Source of the DNA: Erodium maritimum
Lineage: Eukaryota; Streptophyta; Magnoliopsida; Geraniales; Geraniaceae
Length of the DNA: 64,000 nt
NCBI GenBank assembly: GCA_963921825.1
Contig: OY997589.1
Span: forward strand, 72,400,523 to 72,464,522
Reading direction: 5' to 3'
The translations under genes were made by a program, and so were the position numbers. Of this stretch, positions 46,048-57,172 are shown piece by piece (the first letter of the stretch is position 1; each line of letters opens with the position of its first letter). Below the pieces are notes generated by a model that did no database searches, was not told the origin of the DNA, and worked only from the letters and a program-made list of their open reading frames with translations.

Positions 46048-48034
46048 ACACTTTCAAGTGTTACCTATTTCTTAATTTGCTAATTGTTACATTGTTTTTG
46101 ACCTTTAGATCAATTGAAATCGATGGTCTAGATGATAATGGCATATAGCTGTAAATAAAACCAAATATATTTTAATTTTTGTCATTTTATAGGATTAGAG
46201 GGTATTAACGTAATTGTAATTAATATTTTACCTAACCCTAACTATCCCTTTGTCTCACCTCATTTCATCCTTCTCCCCTCTCACCACTCGACTTCGTCTC
46301 TCTCACCAGCCAAACCTCACCTATTTCCTCTCCATGAAGCTTATCTGATTGCACTCCACCGACGTGCAAAAATGGAAGCAGCTGATCCTCCACCACAACA
46401 ACATCTCCATGAACCCACACCCGAAGTCGCCACTGTTGCAACCTATATCGTGCGCCGCCGTCTGCAACCAAGGAGCACAAGCCGCCACTTTCTACAACAT
46501 CCGTCGTGCGCCGCCGTCTGCAACCAAGGAGCACCATGCTGGAAAGCTGGAAAGCCGAGACCCACAACTGATCTTCGCCGTTCCTAGGTCTGTGTGGACG
46601 CCGCCGACGGGATGAAGCTCGAGCCGTCGCCGGCCAGTCCTCCCCCGTGCTTTCTCTCCCTCTCAGTCGCGTCGTACCACAGTCCTAAACTCCGATCCAT
46701 GCTCACAACGTTGTCCAACAGGTCCTATTTTGATTCAATTCAATTTCATTTCATTTTATTTTGATTTTTTTTCAGTTTCATTTTATTTGAATTCAATGTT
46801 CGATTTTTATGGGGTTGGTTCATCTCAATATGTGTTTTAGGGTTTTATTTTTTAAAACAAGTTTGTTGTACACAAGGGTAACATTTGTAACCAGATTTGT
46901 TTAGGTAATAAATATTCCGTAAATGTCAATAGTTTTAATGTATTATGAACTGTTATGAAAATTTTTGTACTGATCATTTGTAACTTGCAGGGTAGTTTTT
47001 TGTACCATTGTTACAAAGAATTTGCAACTTTCAGTTTAATTTTCTGTAAACATGCATAACATATTTGTAACTTTCTGGGTATATTTCTGTAACTGATAGG
47101 TAATATTTCTATAACTTGCTTGGAAGTTTGTTGTAATACAATTACAAAGTTTTTATGTAATTGTCAAGTATATTTTTGTAGATTAGGTTGTTGTGCATAA
47201 ATGAACAGAGTATGGAGTAGCTCGTAGATCCCCTCCGCCGCTCAGGTCTGGACCAGTTCAAGCCGTCACCACCGTTGTATGAGAAGATTGAACATCCGAC
47301 CAGGTTTACCCCGAGTTGCACCAACTTTATCACCTCTCAAGATGGCAGATCTGCAACCAAGGTTGATCGGGATTGTTTTTCAGGGGTTTTTCTTTTGTTT
47401 ATAGGGTTTTTAATATGGTTTTGTTCTTGGTTTTTAGTTTGAGTTTACTGCAAGCAGATTTTATGGTTGTTTAAGGTATTTTATGGTTGTAAGTTTCGGT
47501 ATCAAATTACGTAACAGTGTATTTGAAATTCTGTAATATTTAGCATGAAATTATGTAATGTTTAGTTTATTTTTCTTTAACCTTATGAGTTTTATTATGT
47601 AACTTATTATATTTGTATTAAAAAATTGTAATTTTTTGTTATAAATTGTGTAACATCGGTCTTAAATTTCTGTAATATTGATTTTTATGTTGGAATATCA
47701 ATTCAAACACTAGAACACCAACATTAACTTCATATAACATCCGGTCTAAAATTGTGTAATATCATATAGAATAATATGTAATATCGTATATGGAAACCAT
47801 GAAACAGTTCAAATTTTGAATTAAAATTTTAATTTAAAAAAAATCAGATGTGGGTAGTAAAAAAAATCTGCATTAAAAAAAATAAAGGATATAAAGTTAC
47901 AAAACTACCCTTTTTGGTGTTTTTTCTATTTAATTTATAGATAATTGTGGCTCAAAATATATAACCTTTAAAATTCAATGGTCTAGATTTGTGTAACAAG
48001 TAACAACATAATGGTTGATATCACTTGAAAGTGT
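46048..48034. mobile_element. Two-kb inverted-repeat element 3 between TA microsatellites
   Basis: ACACTTTCAAGTG at 46048-46060 matches in reverse complement at 48022-48034, and (TA)n flanks both ends. AATCGATGGTCTAGAT near the left end and TTCAATGGTCTAGATTTG near the right end are alike. The interior has a GC-richer patch at about 46265-46700, with a 56-bp tandem duplication (CGTGCGCCGCCGTCTGCAAC at 46449 and 46505), and many TGTAACTTT-type words at 46870-47800. Short frames in the GC patch show no domain. No transposase is seen, so it is nonautonomous. Confidence 0.6.
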
Positions 48035-48037
48035 CCC

Positions 48038-48084
<47 letters not shown>
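48035..48084. repeat. (TA)n followed by (AG)16 microsatellite
   Basis: The TA run directly follows element 3. The AG run covers 48053-48084. Confidence 0.9.
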
Positions 48085-48086
<2 letters not shown>

Positions 48087-48556
48087 AGCCGAATACCCAT
48101 GTTGCTCAATATAGGTGTTCGGTTAAGCCCATTATATTTATATATTTTGGGTCTTTATTTTTTTAATCAGTTATCATACAATAAATAAATAGACTTATTA
48201 TTTCAAATATATTTTCCCGATTTATTTAAGTCGAACTTCTAAGGTTTATTTCGTTGTGTTCTTTACTCTATCGTGTGTGACCCTTTAGGATTCATATGAT
48301 GTTGGTAGTGAGATTGAAATTATCATTTCATCTACAAGTTATAGATAATATCTAGCAAGGCCAATAATTACCCAAGTCATACGAAGTCTTGACTCTATAT
48401 TGTCAATCTTGTTACCATAAGTGATCTCATCCTTTGCCGTTTGACGATATCATGACTCGCAAAGTCCTTGATAGCATCTCCAATGGTCAAAGACGGGTCA
48501 AAAACCGCATTTTCCAAAGCTTTACCACCTTGGGTACCTTGACCCCAAAGTTGATC
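48085..48556. other. Intergenic DNA with a short unrecognised coding-like stretch
   Basis: A small foldback (CCGAATACC...GGTGTTCGG) lies at about 48088-48125. At 48410-48556 the minus strand reads GGKALENAVFDPSLTIGDA in one frame without a domain I recognise. It is too short to call. Confidence 0.3.
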
Positions 48557-50366
48557 TGTAATAACCACTCCCGGTCAACGTTAGTCAAACCTGCGAAAAA
48601 CAGGAAAATTTTAAAAAATTTCAAGACAGACACTGTTTTGAACCTAAAATTGACCCCGAGGGTCATACCGGACTTAAGATGACCCCGATATCGACCAATG
48701 TGAGTTCCGGGGGACTCAGGGAAACTTTCTGATCAATTTGGAAAATGTTGACTTTTCGTTCGAAAAGTCAACCGAGCGACGTTTTGGTCCATTCGAGGAC
48801 CGTTTTGGGTCCAAAAAGCATAGCCGTCGTCGCAGAGGTCTTAGTTGACCCGTTTCCTTGTAGCCCGTCAAGTTTCGCAATTTCTTGGAAAAAGTGCTGT
48901 TCGGGGCTCGAAACGTCCGATTTTCGCGAATCTGATTGAAAAATATCTTCTAGATATTGTTCCAAAAAGGTGTGGGACCCACCTTGCCACTTGTCAACCA
49001 AGTGGTGGTGTTAGGTTTTGGGGGGAAAATAAGGTAGAGAGATATAGGGGGGGTTCGGCCACTTTACAAAAAAAAGAGAAAAAATAGAAAGAAAAAGAAG
49101 AAGAAAGTTTAGAGAGAGAAGGAGAAGAGAGAAAAGAGAGAGAAGCTAGGGTTTGGGCCACTATTCACGTCATCTCCACCCTTGGATCGTCTCAAAGTGA
49201 ATAGATTCAAGCTCACCTCGTCTTCCTCTACGGTAATCACCAAACCGATCTTCGAATTGTCAATTTCTAAAATTAGGTTTTGGTTTGAAACTATTAGTTT
49301 AGGGTTGTATTGAGGTTGGGGGAGTGTTGGAGACGTTTTGGAGACGTTGGGAGGTGAAGGAGCACGTTTTCCGGTGACCGGGAGCTCAGGAGGAGCTCCG
49401 GCCACCATGTGAGGTGGCTGGCCGGAGCTAGGGCCGGCCACCACCATGGTGAGCCGAGACCAAAGGGCCCTAGCCACCCACGGCCATGGCTGGTCGGGTG
49501 GGGCCCACGTGCTCTGGTGCTCGGGTTTTATGTTCGGGTGGTTTAGAACGTTCCCCGGATCTTTAATCCACAACCGGATCGAAATTTGGAATTAAATTGG
49601 AAAAGTTGTAATTATCGGGTTTAGAAACTTTAAACGTTAATTAATTGACTCGGAAGTCGGAATTCGATTCCGTCGAGTGCCTAGAAACCCTTGAATTATT
49701 CTAAGACCATAGAAACGAAAACGGGAACTTTTGGAGCCCCGGAAGGGCATTTCCAAAACCCGGGCAGATTCGCCATGTCGGGCGAATCGGGCCTTTACGG
49801 GTCCTTTATCGAAAATGTCGAGTAATTGGGAAGTTTGGAAGTGATCGACATTGTCGGGGTTACGTTTGGGCGTTAAGTTTATTGACTTTCGGTTTATTCG
49901 TACTAGTTTAAAAGTGAGTTAAAATTGTGTTCTTTTAGATCGTGCTGCGGACCGAGGCAAAGGGAAGCTGGGTGAGTGACTGAATTCACACCGGAGCTCG
50001 TTGGTTGGCTTTTGGAGAACACGCACGAGGTAGGGAAAAGTAGTCGGATCTCGGCCCTGACTAGGGAAAGTTAACAGTAGAATTGCATGTGACACCGGGG
50101 TGTCGTGGGTTAAGTAGGTTATCGAATATTAGACATGCATGTGACACTTAGGGTGTCGTGGGTTAAGTAGGTTATCGAAGTTTAGAAAAGCATGTGACAC
50201 TTAGTAGTGTCGTAGGAGCAGAGAACTTAGCGATATTAGAATTACTGGAGGCATATGACTATGCCCGGAGGTTGATTGTGAACTTATCCATATTAGGACT
50301 ACTGGAGGCATATGACCATGCCCGGAGGTTGATTGTGAAACTGTTGATATTAGGACTGGAGGCATA
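48557..50366 (-). mobile_element. Element E: truncated copy of the solo-LTR-like family
   Basis: On the plus strand it begins TGTAATAACCACTCCCGG, as in D, and follows D and F closely through the stem-loops at 48747-48772 and about 49806-49858. It stops at GGAGGCAT near 50366, exactly where the tandem-repeat block starts in D and F. The remainder and the second target copy are missing. Noncoding. Confidence 0.82.
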
Positions 50367-50784
50367 ATCGAGCTCGCAACCACCTGTGGAGCTCAAGAAA
50401 AGTAGTTTGCTGCACAAGGGTAAAAACCTCCTCAAGCACTTGCACAATAACCTTGGACGCGCCTACATCACCTAGGGTAGTCAGGATCACGGTCTCGACC
50501 AACCTCTCACCTACACTATCAGTTGTACATAATGAAGGATCAACGACTGTTCCAAAAAACCCTCATGGTCGCGTGCTTGCTAATGTGGAGAGACGGACAG
50601 ACATTCAGTCGGATCGTCGAGCTTCGCAGAGCAAACAGTCTCTTCTAATGGGCTCAGCAAACTTATGGATCACGGGCTTTGCAAACGATCCACAAATATA
50701 TGTGGATAGAACCCAAGATTGGGCTAAAGAAACTGGTACAGGGCCTAGTGAAGTCGCAACGACCATCGAAGGCCATGAAGGAGT
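50367..50784 (+). other. Unrecognised open frame running into an inverted LTR
   Basis: A frame from 50453 stays open to 50866 (for example SANLWITGFANDPQIYVDRT), but its last 80 bases are inverted LTR sequence. That makes a real protein unlikely over its full length. The first part may be a transposon or gene fragment. I recognise no domain. Confidence 0.3.
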
Positions 50785-51030
50785 TGTTGGGTCTCGAGGT
50801 AGGGTAGGAGAGGAACCAACTCGCAGTAGAATAACAATTGAAACCAAGAGAGCATGTAAGTCATGAAACAACTAACAAAGATTAGAATCACAAGACAAAA
50901 AAAAATCAGCATTTCTGATCAAATCAAGAACACCAGGCAGGAATGGTCAGGCTTGAGTCTCCAAGACGACTACGCATCCTCCTAGGAATCATAGCTAGTT
51001 CCTGGTGTTGTCCCAAAAAAGAATAGCAAA
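50785..51030 (-). repeat. Fragment of a copia-related LTR, inverted
   Basis: TGTTGGGTCTCGAGGTAGGG at 50785 is the reverse complement of the copia LTR end. Matching continues through CATGAAACAACTAACAAAG and CTTGAGTCTCCAAGACG to about 51030. It is clearly more diverged than the two LTRs of the main element. Confidence 0.75.
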
Positions 51031-51229
51031 GGAGAGCACGAGAATAAATCAAATAGAAACTATGCCTTAACCTAAAAAATGTGTAAATCAGTCCATGCCA
51101 TCTATTTCATAAATGGATGGCTAAGGTGCAATCAAGTTATTGACTTGTTGATTGCAAAAAACAACACTTTTAGTAAATAGATGGGCTTTTTAGTAAAGCT
51201 ATCATATTATTATTTTTTTACCGATTCAC
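51031..51229. other. AT-rich spacer
   Basis: No gene or repeat of note is seen. Confidence 0.35.
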
Positions 51230-52165
51230 AAATTTAATTTTTCCCGCTTCGTTTGAACTCTGATTGGCTTCAAACTTGCGCCAATATTTATGTTTTTTCA
51301 ATGGCTTTCTATCAAGATAGTCATGAATATATTTTGAAGCACGGAAAAAAATTATTTCGGGACCGATTTAAAAAAATAGATATGGGTAATTTTTATCAGT
51401 ACTTTACACTGGTTTTATCAACACTTTACACTGGTTTTATCAACACTGGACATTAGGTTTATCACCTCGTTTTTCAAAACTTAACATTATTTATTTATTT
51501 TCCGCTTCGTTTGAACTCTGATTTGGCTTCAAACTTGCGCCAGTATCTTTGTTTTTTCAAGGGTTTTCAATCGAGATCAGTGAAGAATATGTTTTGAAGC
51601 AAGAAAAAATAAATTATTTCGGAACTGATTTAAAAAAAAATTATATCTGGGTAATTTTGATCTATATTGTACACTGATTTTATCAACACTAAACACTAGT
51701 TTTATCATCTCATTTTCCAAAAACTGAACATGATTTTTTATCATTTCATCACATGTTTTTTTATGAACACTAGTTTTATCAACACTAAACACTAGGTTTA
51801 TCACTAAATTACATGTGTTTTATCACCTCATCACGTGTTTTTTTGTCAACATAAACTCTAGTTTATCACCCTTATTGTCAAAATTGAACATGAGTTTTAT
51901 CACCTCATCACTTTTTTTTATCACCTCATTACATGTTTTTTATCAACATTTTAGCACTAGTTTGATACCCCGATATAAAACATTTATTAGTGAAGATTTA
52001 TCAACACTCAACATTATTTTTATCACTCCGATATAACTTTTTTATTTTCGAGCTTCAAAAAATATTCATGACTGGTCTTGATTTAAAGTTCTTGAAAAAA
52101 CAAAAATATTGGCCCAAGTTTGAAGCTAATCGGAGTTCAAACAAATCGGGAAATATTAAATTGGT
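51230..52165. mobile_element. Foldback element with TTTATCA-rich core
   Basis: The first 115 bases (TTCCCGCTTCGTTTGAACTC, GGCTTCAAACTTGCGCC, GTTTTTTCAA) recur in reverse complement at about 52045-52161, at roughly 85% identity by eye. A direct copy of the same arm lies at about 51500-51605. The core (about 51396-52025) is built of TTTATCAACACTAAACACTAG and TTTATCACCTCAT-type words, about twenty TTTATCA occurrences. It is noncoding, of the class of nonautonomous foldback transposons. The end points are approximate and no target duplication was resolved. Confidence 0.75.
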
Positions 52166-52807
52166 GGATTGATCAAGGAAAAAATGAACACTTGTCCACA
52201 TGACCCCATGCTATTACAAATTTACGATTATTCCCTTGTTTGTGTGAGAAAAGATGAAAGTGGCGTATGTATTTGGGTGAGATTAGGGTGATGATGTGGC
52301 TTCATCGTGAATATTGGATCATAGGTGTGTGTTGATAGAACGGGTTCTCATAATTTTTAGGATGAGTTTTTAGCCGATTTTTCCTCTTATGTTGGGTTCT
52401 TTGATTGAGTTCATTGCAATTGATGATTATTTCTAGGTGCCAGGTTTCTTGGTTCACATATTAACAAAAGGAAGGAGATGTTGATAATAGAAGTTGTCTC
52501 TCCAGTTAGATCAACCAAAAAGGCTCTTTGTGGGTGTAACTAAGGTTCAACAATTTCCTTTCGTTTCCTTTCAAGAATTTGTTTACCCTATTGCCTTCAG
52601 TAGCTCCTTTTGTGCATGTTTTCATATTGTTACCACTTACTTCTATGCCTATAAAAAATATTGAATGCCAAGTATATCCCTTTACAGCTATGGGCTCAGA
52701 GTAATTAAGAGGTCTAGGTTTCGATCAGTAAAATGTACAAGACAGTATTTTAAGACCGCATCGAAAACAAATACGATTGAGACACAAATGACCATGTCAA
52801 AGGCATG
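52166..52807. other. Intergenic DNA, no gene seen
   Basis: AT-rich DNA with short open frames only. No recognisable element. Confidence 0.35.
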
Positions 52808-53095
52808 CATGTCGATCATCCAAGTAATGTTGACGATCGAGAAAAAATAACCATATCTCAAAGGAATAAGTGCCGATCGTCGAAGAAATGTAGACGATCG
52901 AGAGACACAGTAATGGTTCTTAGATATGAACTTAGGACCGATCGTCCAAAACTGAGACGATCGGGGAGCACAATTATGATTCTTAGATATTAACTTAGGA
53001 CCGACCGTCCCAGAAGTCAGACGACGACCAAGTCACACTGTAATGGTTCTTACATATGAACTTATGACATATCGTCCAAGAAGTCAGACGAATAT
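52808..53095. repeat. Tandem repeat of about 66-bp units, each holding a CGATCGTC...GACGATCG hairpin
   Basis: Five units start near 52808, 52872, 52939, 53000 and 53068. The central ones have perfect 8-bp arms (CCGATCGTC with GACGATCGG) and a loop of about 10-12 bases (CCAAGAAGTCA-like). Linkers share ATGGTTCTTAGATATGAACTT. The outer units are decayed. It lies just beyond the stop codon end of the four-exon gene. Confidence 0.8.
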
Positions 53096-53256
53096 GCTAA
53101 CATCAGTATGGATTCTTTTTGTCCTAGTATCACTAGCAAGCATAACACACTCATTTGTCAATACTAACTTTGAGAGAGAATAAGGAATTAGCATTATATA
53201 AGGCCAGTTTAAGATTACAGAAAATGCCTTGCAACCAAAAATTCAGAATCTGAGTT

Positions 53257-53330
53257 CATTCCCTTTGAACTTCCATCTAATTGCATGCCTTCTCATTTCC
53301 TTTGAACTTTCATCTAATTACATGCCTTCT
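53257..53330. repeat. 37-bp tandem duplication that includes the stop codon of the neighbouring gene
   Basis: Units at 53257-53293 and 53294-53330 differ at four bases. The second unit contains the last codons and stop of the four-exon gene, and the first lies in its 3'UTR. The reading frame is not altered. Confidence 0.85.
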
Positions 53331-55422
53331 CACCTAAAGACCCGATATTATCCTCCTCCTTTGCATTCCTAAGACAGAAAGAAGTCGATCAAAAGTTAAA
53401 TAAATAACCACATATATCAATTGCAATCCAGCAAAACAAGATATAAGAAATTCAAGTAAATGCCTAAAAGAGATAAATCCGGAGTCTTGTCTCACATAGA
53501 ACCTATTCTTTGTTTTCATGAAATACTTAAAAAAGGACACTGACATACTTACAAAGGGACAACCAAACGCAAGACAAGAATACGTACAAATTGATTATAC
53601 AATTAAAAACAAGGTTTGCTCAAAAGAACAAACAAAAGCATCTTGCCTACACACAAACACAATAAAAAAAACTTAAGTAAAGAAAGACCGGCAATGAACA
53701 TCAAATATGCTCTCCACATACCTCAAAATCGAGTCATCTAGTTCTTCTGATGAATACTCAGTTACATCCTTTTTCCTGTAAAACCGAAAGAAGAACATCA
53801 TAAGTTGAACAAAAGGACACCCATAAGAGATATCACTTAGGTCTTTTTTGCTGAAATACTACAAAAAGATAATCAAATGTTGGGCAAAATAAATGTATGC
53901 ACGTAGTGTTTTCTGTAAGGCCAAAAAAAGAAAATCAAAAGTTGAACAAAAGGACACCCATAAGAGATATCACCGGTGTTCCGAAAATCGGGCCTAGGGA
54001 GATCAATCGACGCCTAGGCGTAGATTTTTAGAACACCGAGTCGGGCGGTTCTAGGCGGATTTGAAAAAATCAAGTCAATCCCCATATAGGCGGGGATTAA
54101 TCGACACTTAGGCGGGGATTAATAGGCGCCTAAGCGGGATTTTTACAAGACTTATCCGATTTTCATGGTTTTATCTTATATATTTGTTACTAATTGTATT
54201 ATTATTATTATTATATTAAATACATTTAATTTTTATTAATGAACTTAACTTTTTGTCATTTAAGGATAAGTATGTAACAATAATATATTTTTTAAGTCTG
54301 TCACTCTTTTTTCATAATAAAATTCATATTTTGTTCATACATATAATAACATATTTGTTAAGAAATTAAAAAAAATAGAAAAATAGGAATCCGATTAATC
54401 CCCGAAGGCTCTAGCCCCCCGACTAGAGCCTGGCGTTTTTTAGCACCTTGGATATCACATAGGACTTTTTTCCTGAAATACTACAAAAGGATAATCAATT
54501 GCTGGACAAAATAAATGTATGCACGTAGTGTTTTCCTGTAAGACCGAAAGAAGAAAATCAAAAGTTGAACAAAAGGACACACATAGGTCTTTTTTCCTAA
54601 AATACTACAAAGAGATAATCAAATGCTAGACAAAATAAATGTATGTATGTAGTGTTGTTAAGGATTGATTAATATAACTAGATCGTTGGTACGTGAATTT
54701 CATTAAACATGTGTATGGTTTATAATTGTATAACACAAATGGCATACGTACCGGAGGGAGTAGACACATTCTACTGCTTCACTTTCACCATGGGGTTTGA
54801 CAATGTAAGCATAAAACGGCTTAAGATCTTTACTGGAAGTATTGCGAGCCCCGAAATAGAGAACATAACTACGATCATAGGGACCATTACCAATGCTATA
54901 GTAGATCAACTCTTCAAAGGCCCATTCTCCTTCCCCTTCCTTGTTATACTTCTCAATTGCTAAAGTTGCAAGATTTTTATATGTTTCATTTTTCAAATAT
55001 CTCAAGGTGAAGCAGGGTATATGATTGTAAAATACGTGACGAGTTCCCTGGTTGCAATAACACGCACACAAACATAGATGGTAAAATCAAATTAATATTA
55101 GTAATGCAAGTGGACTAGAATCCAATTTGTTTTATCCCTGTTTAAAAGAAGGGAGAAAGTATATTTCTCTTTTAGCCTCAATGAGGCTAAGGGACTGCAC
55201 TTGTCTAAGAAACCAGATCCTGAGTAATTGTAATTAGGGTTCAAAGATCATTACCGGACCAGGTCGGGTGGATCTATATCCCATCTCGAGGGCGCCAGCT
55301 AGGAGTTTATCGAAATTATAGTCGAAAACATGAGGATCATATTTTCTTAGAAGGTCAAAGGCCTCAAGTTCAGCACGTTCTCGCTCCGGAAGACGAGCAC
55401 GGTATAGCTCTTGAAGATCCAT
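53314..55422 (-). CDS. Four-exon gene for a 190-residue cystatin-related protein
   Basis: Exons at 55255-55422, 54752-55047, 53722-53775 and 53314-53368 join with GT-AG introns in consistent phases (0, 2, 2) and give 190 residues with no stop. Donor contexts are GTCCG|GTAATG, CTCCG|GTACGT and TTGAG|GTATGT. Exon 1 (residues 1-56) is charged, with LPERERAELEAFDLL. Exon 2 holds LATLAIEKYNKEGEGEWAFE and SYVLYFGARN...FYAYIVKP, the helix-plus-strands pattern of cystatin-fold proteins. The QxVxG inhibitor motif is absent, so inhibition of proteases should not be assumed; plant UPF0725-type proteins are a closer comparison. The C-terminal 37 residues are acidic (KKDVTEYSSEELDDSILR). Function is unknown. 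Intron 2 carries a MITE. The gene model is well supported, the family call less so. Confidence 0.78.
53974..54450. mobile_element. hAT-like MITE in intron 2 of the four-exon gene
   Basis: A perfect 8-bp duplication GATATCAC at 53966-53973 and 54451-54458 flanks 477 bp. The right end read outward-in (CAAGGTGCTAAAAAACG) resembles the left end imperfectly. The interior has GGCGCCTAAGCGGGA, CCGATTAATCCCC and GGGCGG-type words shared with the element at 57173-57662. Eight-base duplications are typical of hAT elements. No transposase. Confidence 0.75.
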
Positions 55423-56164
55423 GGGCGATAAACACAAATATGGAGTCGAAATAAATGAAAACACAATTTACTGAAATTATTCAAAACAGAAACATTGATT
55501 AGGGTTTCAATTACATACCTTGTTTGACTGACTGAAATTAACCAAAACAAAAACGTAAGAAGATAGATAGGAATCGGATTATGGTACAAGGGGATACCTG
55601 ACACACGATCGACGACCATTGTAGTTATGTGAATTAGGGAATTAGAGTTGTGATTTCTGACACCGTTGTCGTGCCCTCTTTGTACCAGCAACTAAGCCTG
55701 GGCTGGGCTATAAGGATAAAAGCCCAATATATTTGACGGGGATCAAAGACGATTTTGAACAAGTCGGGCGGTGAAAGGCGGCGGACAGCTGATTTCCTGG
55801 CGCCTGGGCGACCGGGTCGGGCGGGGACTAGATCTGGGCAGACAACCTGGTGGGGGGTTTGAGTCGCAGATAAAAAATAAAAAATAAACCTCACAAAACG
55901 AAGCTCGCCGCTGTGTCTTACACTCTCAACACCACCCTCACATTTCGAAGCTTACGGAGATTGAAAACAAAGAAACAAAGAACGAAGGGAAAGAGAAGTG
56001 ATTCAGTAACATGGGTTAATGCATGCTGGGAAGATAAAAAGAAGCTTTAGAATATTAATGGATTACATTATAAATTGTGTTGGGAAGATGAAAAGCATTA
56101 ATGGATTAGGTTACAGTTATACAGCATGTATGGTCACAACCTCTATCTCTGTTGGGGTTAGGTT
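55423..56164 (-). promoter_or_regulatory. 5' flank of the four-exon gene, no other gene seen
   Basis: It is pyrimidine-rich on the minus strand just upstream of the ATG, with a GGGTTT-type leader. A GC-rich stretch at about 55750-55860 has no recognised motif. Further right the DNA is AT-rich. Confidence 0.45.
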
Positions 56165-56647
56165 TTGTGTTTCTCTGGGCAATTAATGACATATTCGACG
56201 GTCAAACTGTCTAGTATTTTCGGCGATCCTTCGGCATGCCTCGCAGAGCCGAGCGCAGAGGGGAGCGGGGGCGACATGGAAGGAAAGGAAATGGAGGAAC
56301 GTGTCTCGAGGGTGGAGGGAGATGTAGAACTCGAACCACATAAGACGGGTTCGGAGGTGGAGCTGCAGGACGCGGCGACGATCGGGGCGGTGGGGGACGG
56401 CGCGGGGTTCACGGACCCGGAACCCCTATCGTCGTGGGAAGCCGGTGTTTCGCCGATGAGGTTCTCGGCTGAGAGACCCATTGGGGGGAACCTTGTAGGT
56501 GGGGGATGGATGACATCGACGACAAACCGGGTGCGCCGGACGTCGACGAGGGGCCCACGGCCGAGGGTGGCTCGCGCGTCGCGAGGGTCGCCGGAAACTA
56601 GGGGTACGCTGCTGCCACAGGAGCAAGGAAAGGTCAAGCCCAGTTAG
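56165..56647. other. GC-rich island with long open frames on both strands
   Basis: The plus strand is open at 56165-56647 and the minus strand at 56158-56637, about 160 codons each. G+C is far above the flanks. Neither translation has a domain I recognise, and both are rich in Ser, Pro, Arg, Gly and Glu. A high-GC stretch with few stop triplets can make such frames by chance. It may be a piece of a transposon ORF or of a gene. The strand is undecided. Confidence 0.3.
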
Positions 56648-57172
56648 GATCGTCAAAACAAACCTCAAGGGGGGTTAGGACCCATGGTTACCCCTATAAC
56701 TTTTATGGAGAATTGGTATTATGATAATGTGTATTGTGATCTTTGTGGAGCTTATGATCATTCTAACTACAATTGTGAGTACTTACATTCAAATAATTGT
56801 CAATATTGGGAGGACACTTCCACTTTTGATCAAGGTTATCAAGTTGAACCACAATTGTCCCATGGTGAGGAGTCTTCACTCGAGAAAATGTGTTTTGCTC
56901 TCATGAACCAAATGCTGGAGATGAATAAGGAAGCCAAAGAATGGAGTACAAGAATGGTTGAAGATATGAGAAAAACACGTGAAAACATGAATGAGCGGTT
57001 TCAAAATATTAATATCATCAAGTGAATACTCTCATACAAGTGGTGAATGAGAGGTCTCTACACAATCAAGTAATTCACGTTGAGGATGATCATTCCGATC
57101 ACTTATGTGACACAACAGAACAAGAAACTCATTATCCCACCATGAGTTTAGAGGTAAGTACGGAATGTGAGG

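Noticed and set aside
48088-48125. tRNA-like or terminator hairpin CCGAATACC...GGTGTTCGG
   Set aside because: The arms are short, no tRNA boxes are present, and a small foldback remnant is the simpler reading.
50453-50866. 137-codon plus-strand protein
   Set aside because: Its end is inverted LTR sequence, so the full frame is a chance junction; only its first part is kept as an unassigned frame.
55471-55518. Possible 5'UTR intron of the four-exon gene (CAAG|GTATGT to TTTCAG)
   Set aside because: The signals look good, but 48 bp is below the usual minimum for plant introns, so I left the leader unspliced.
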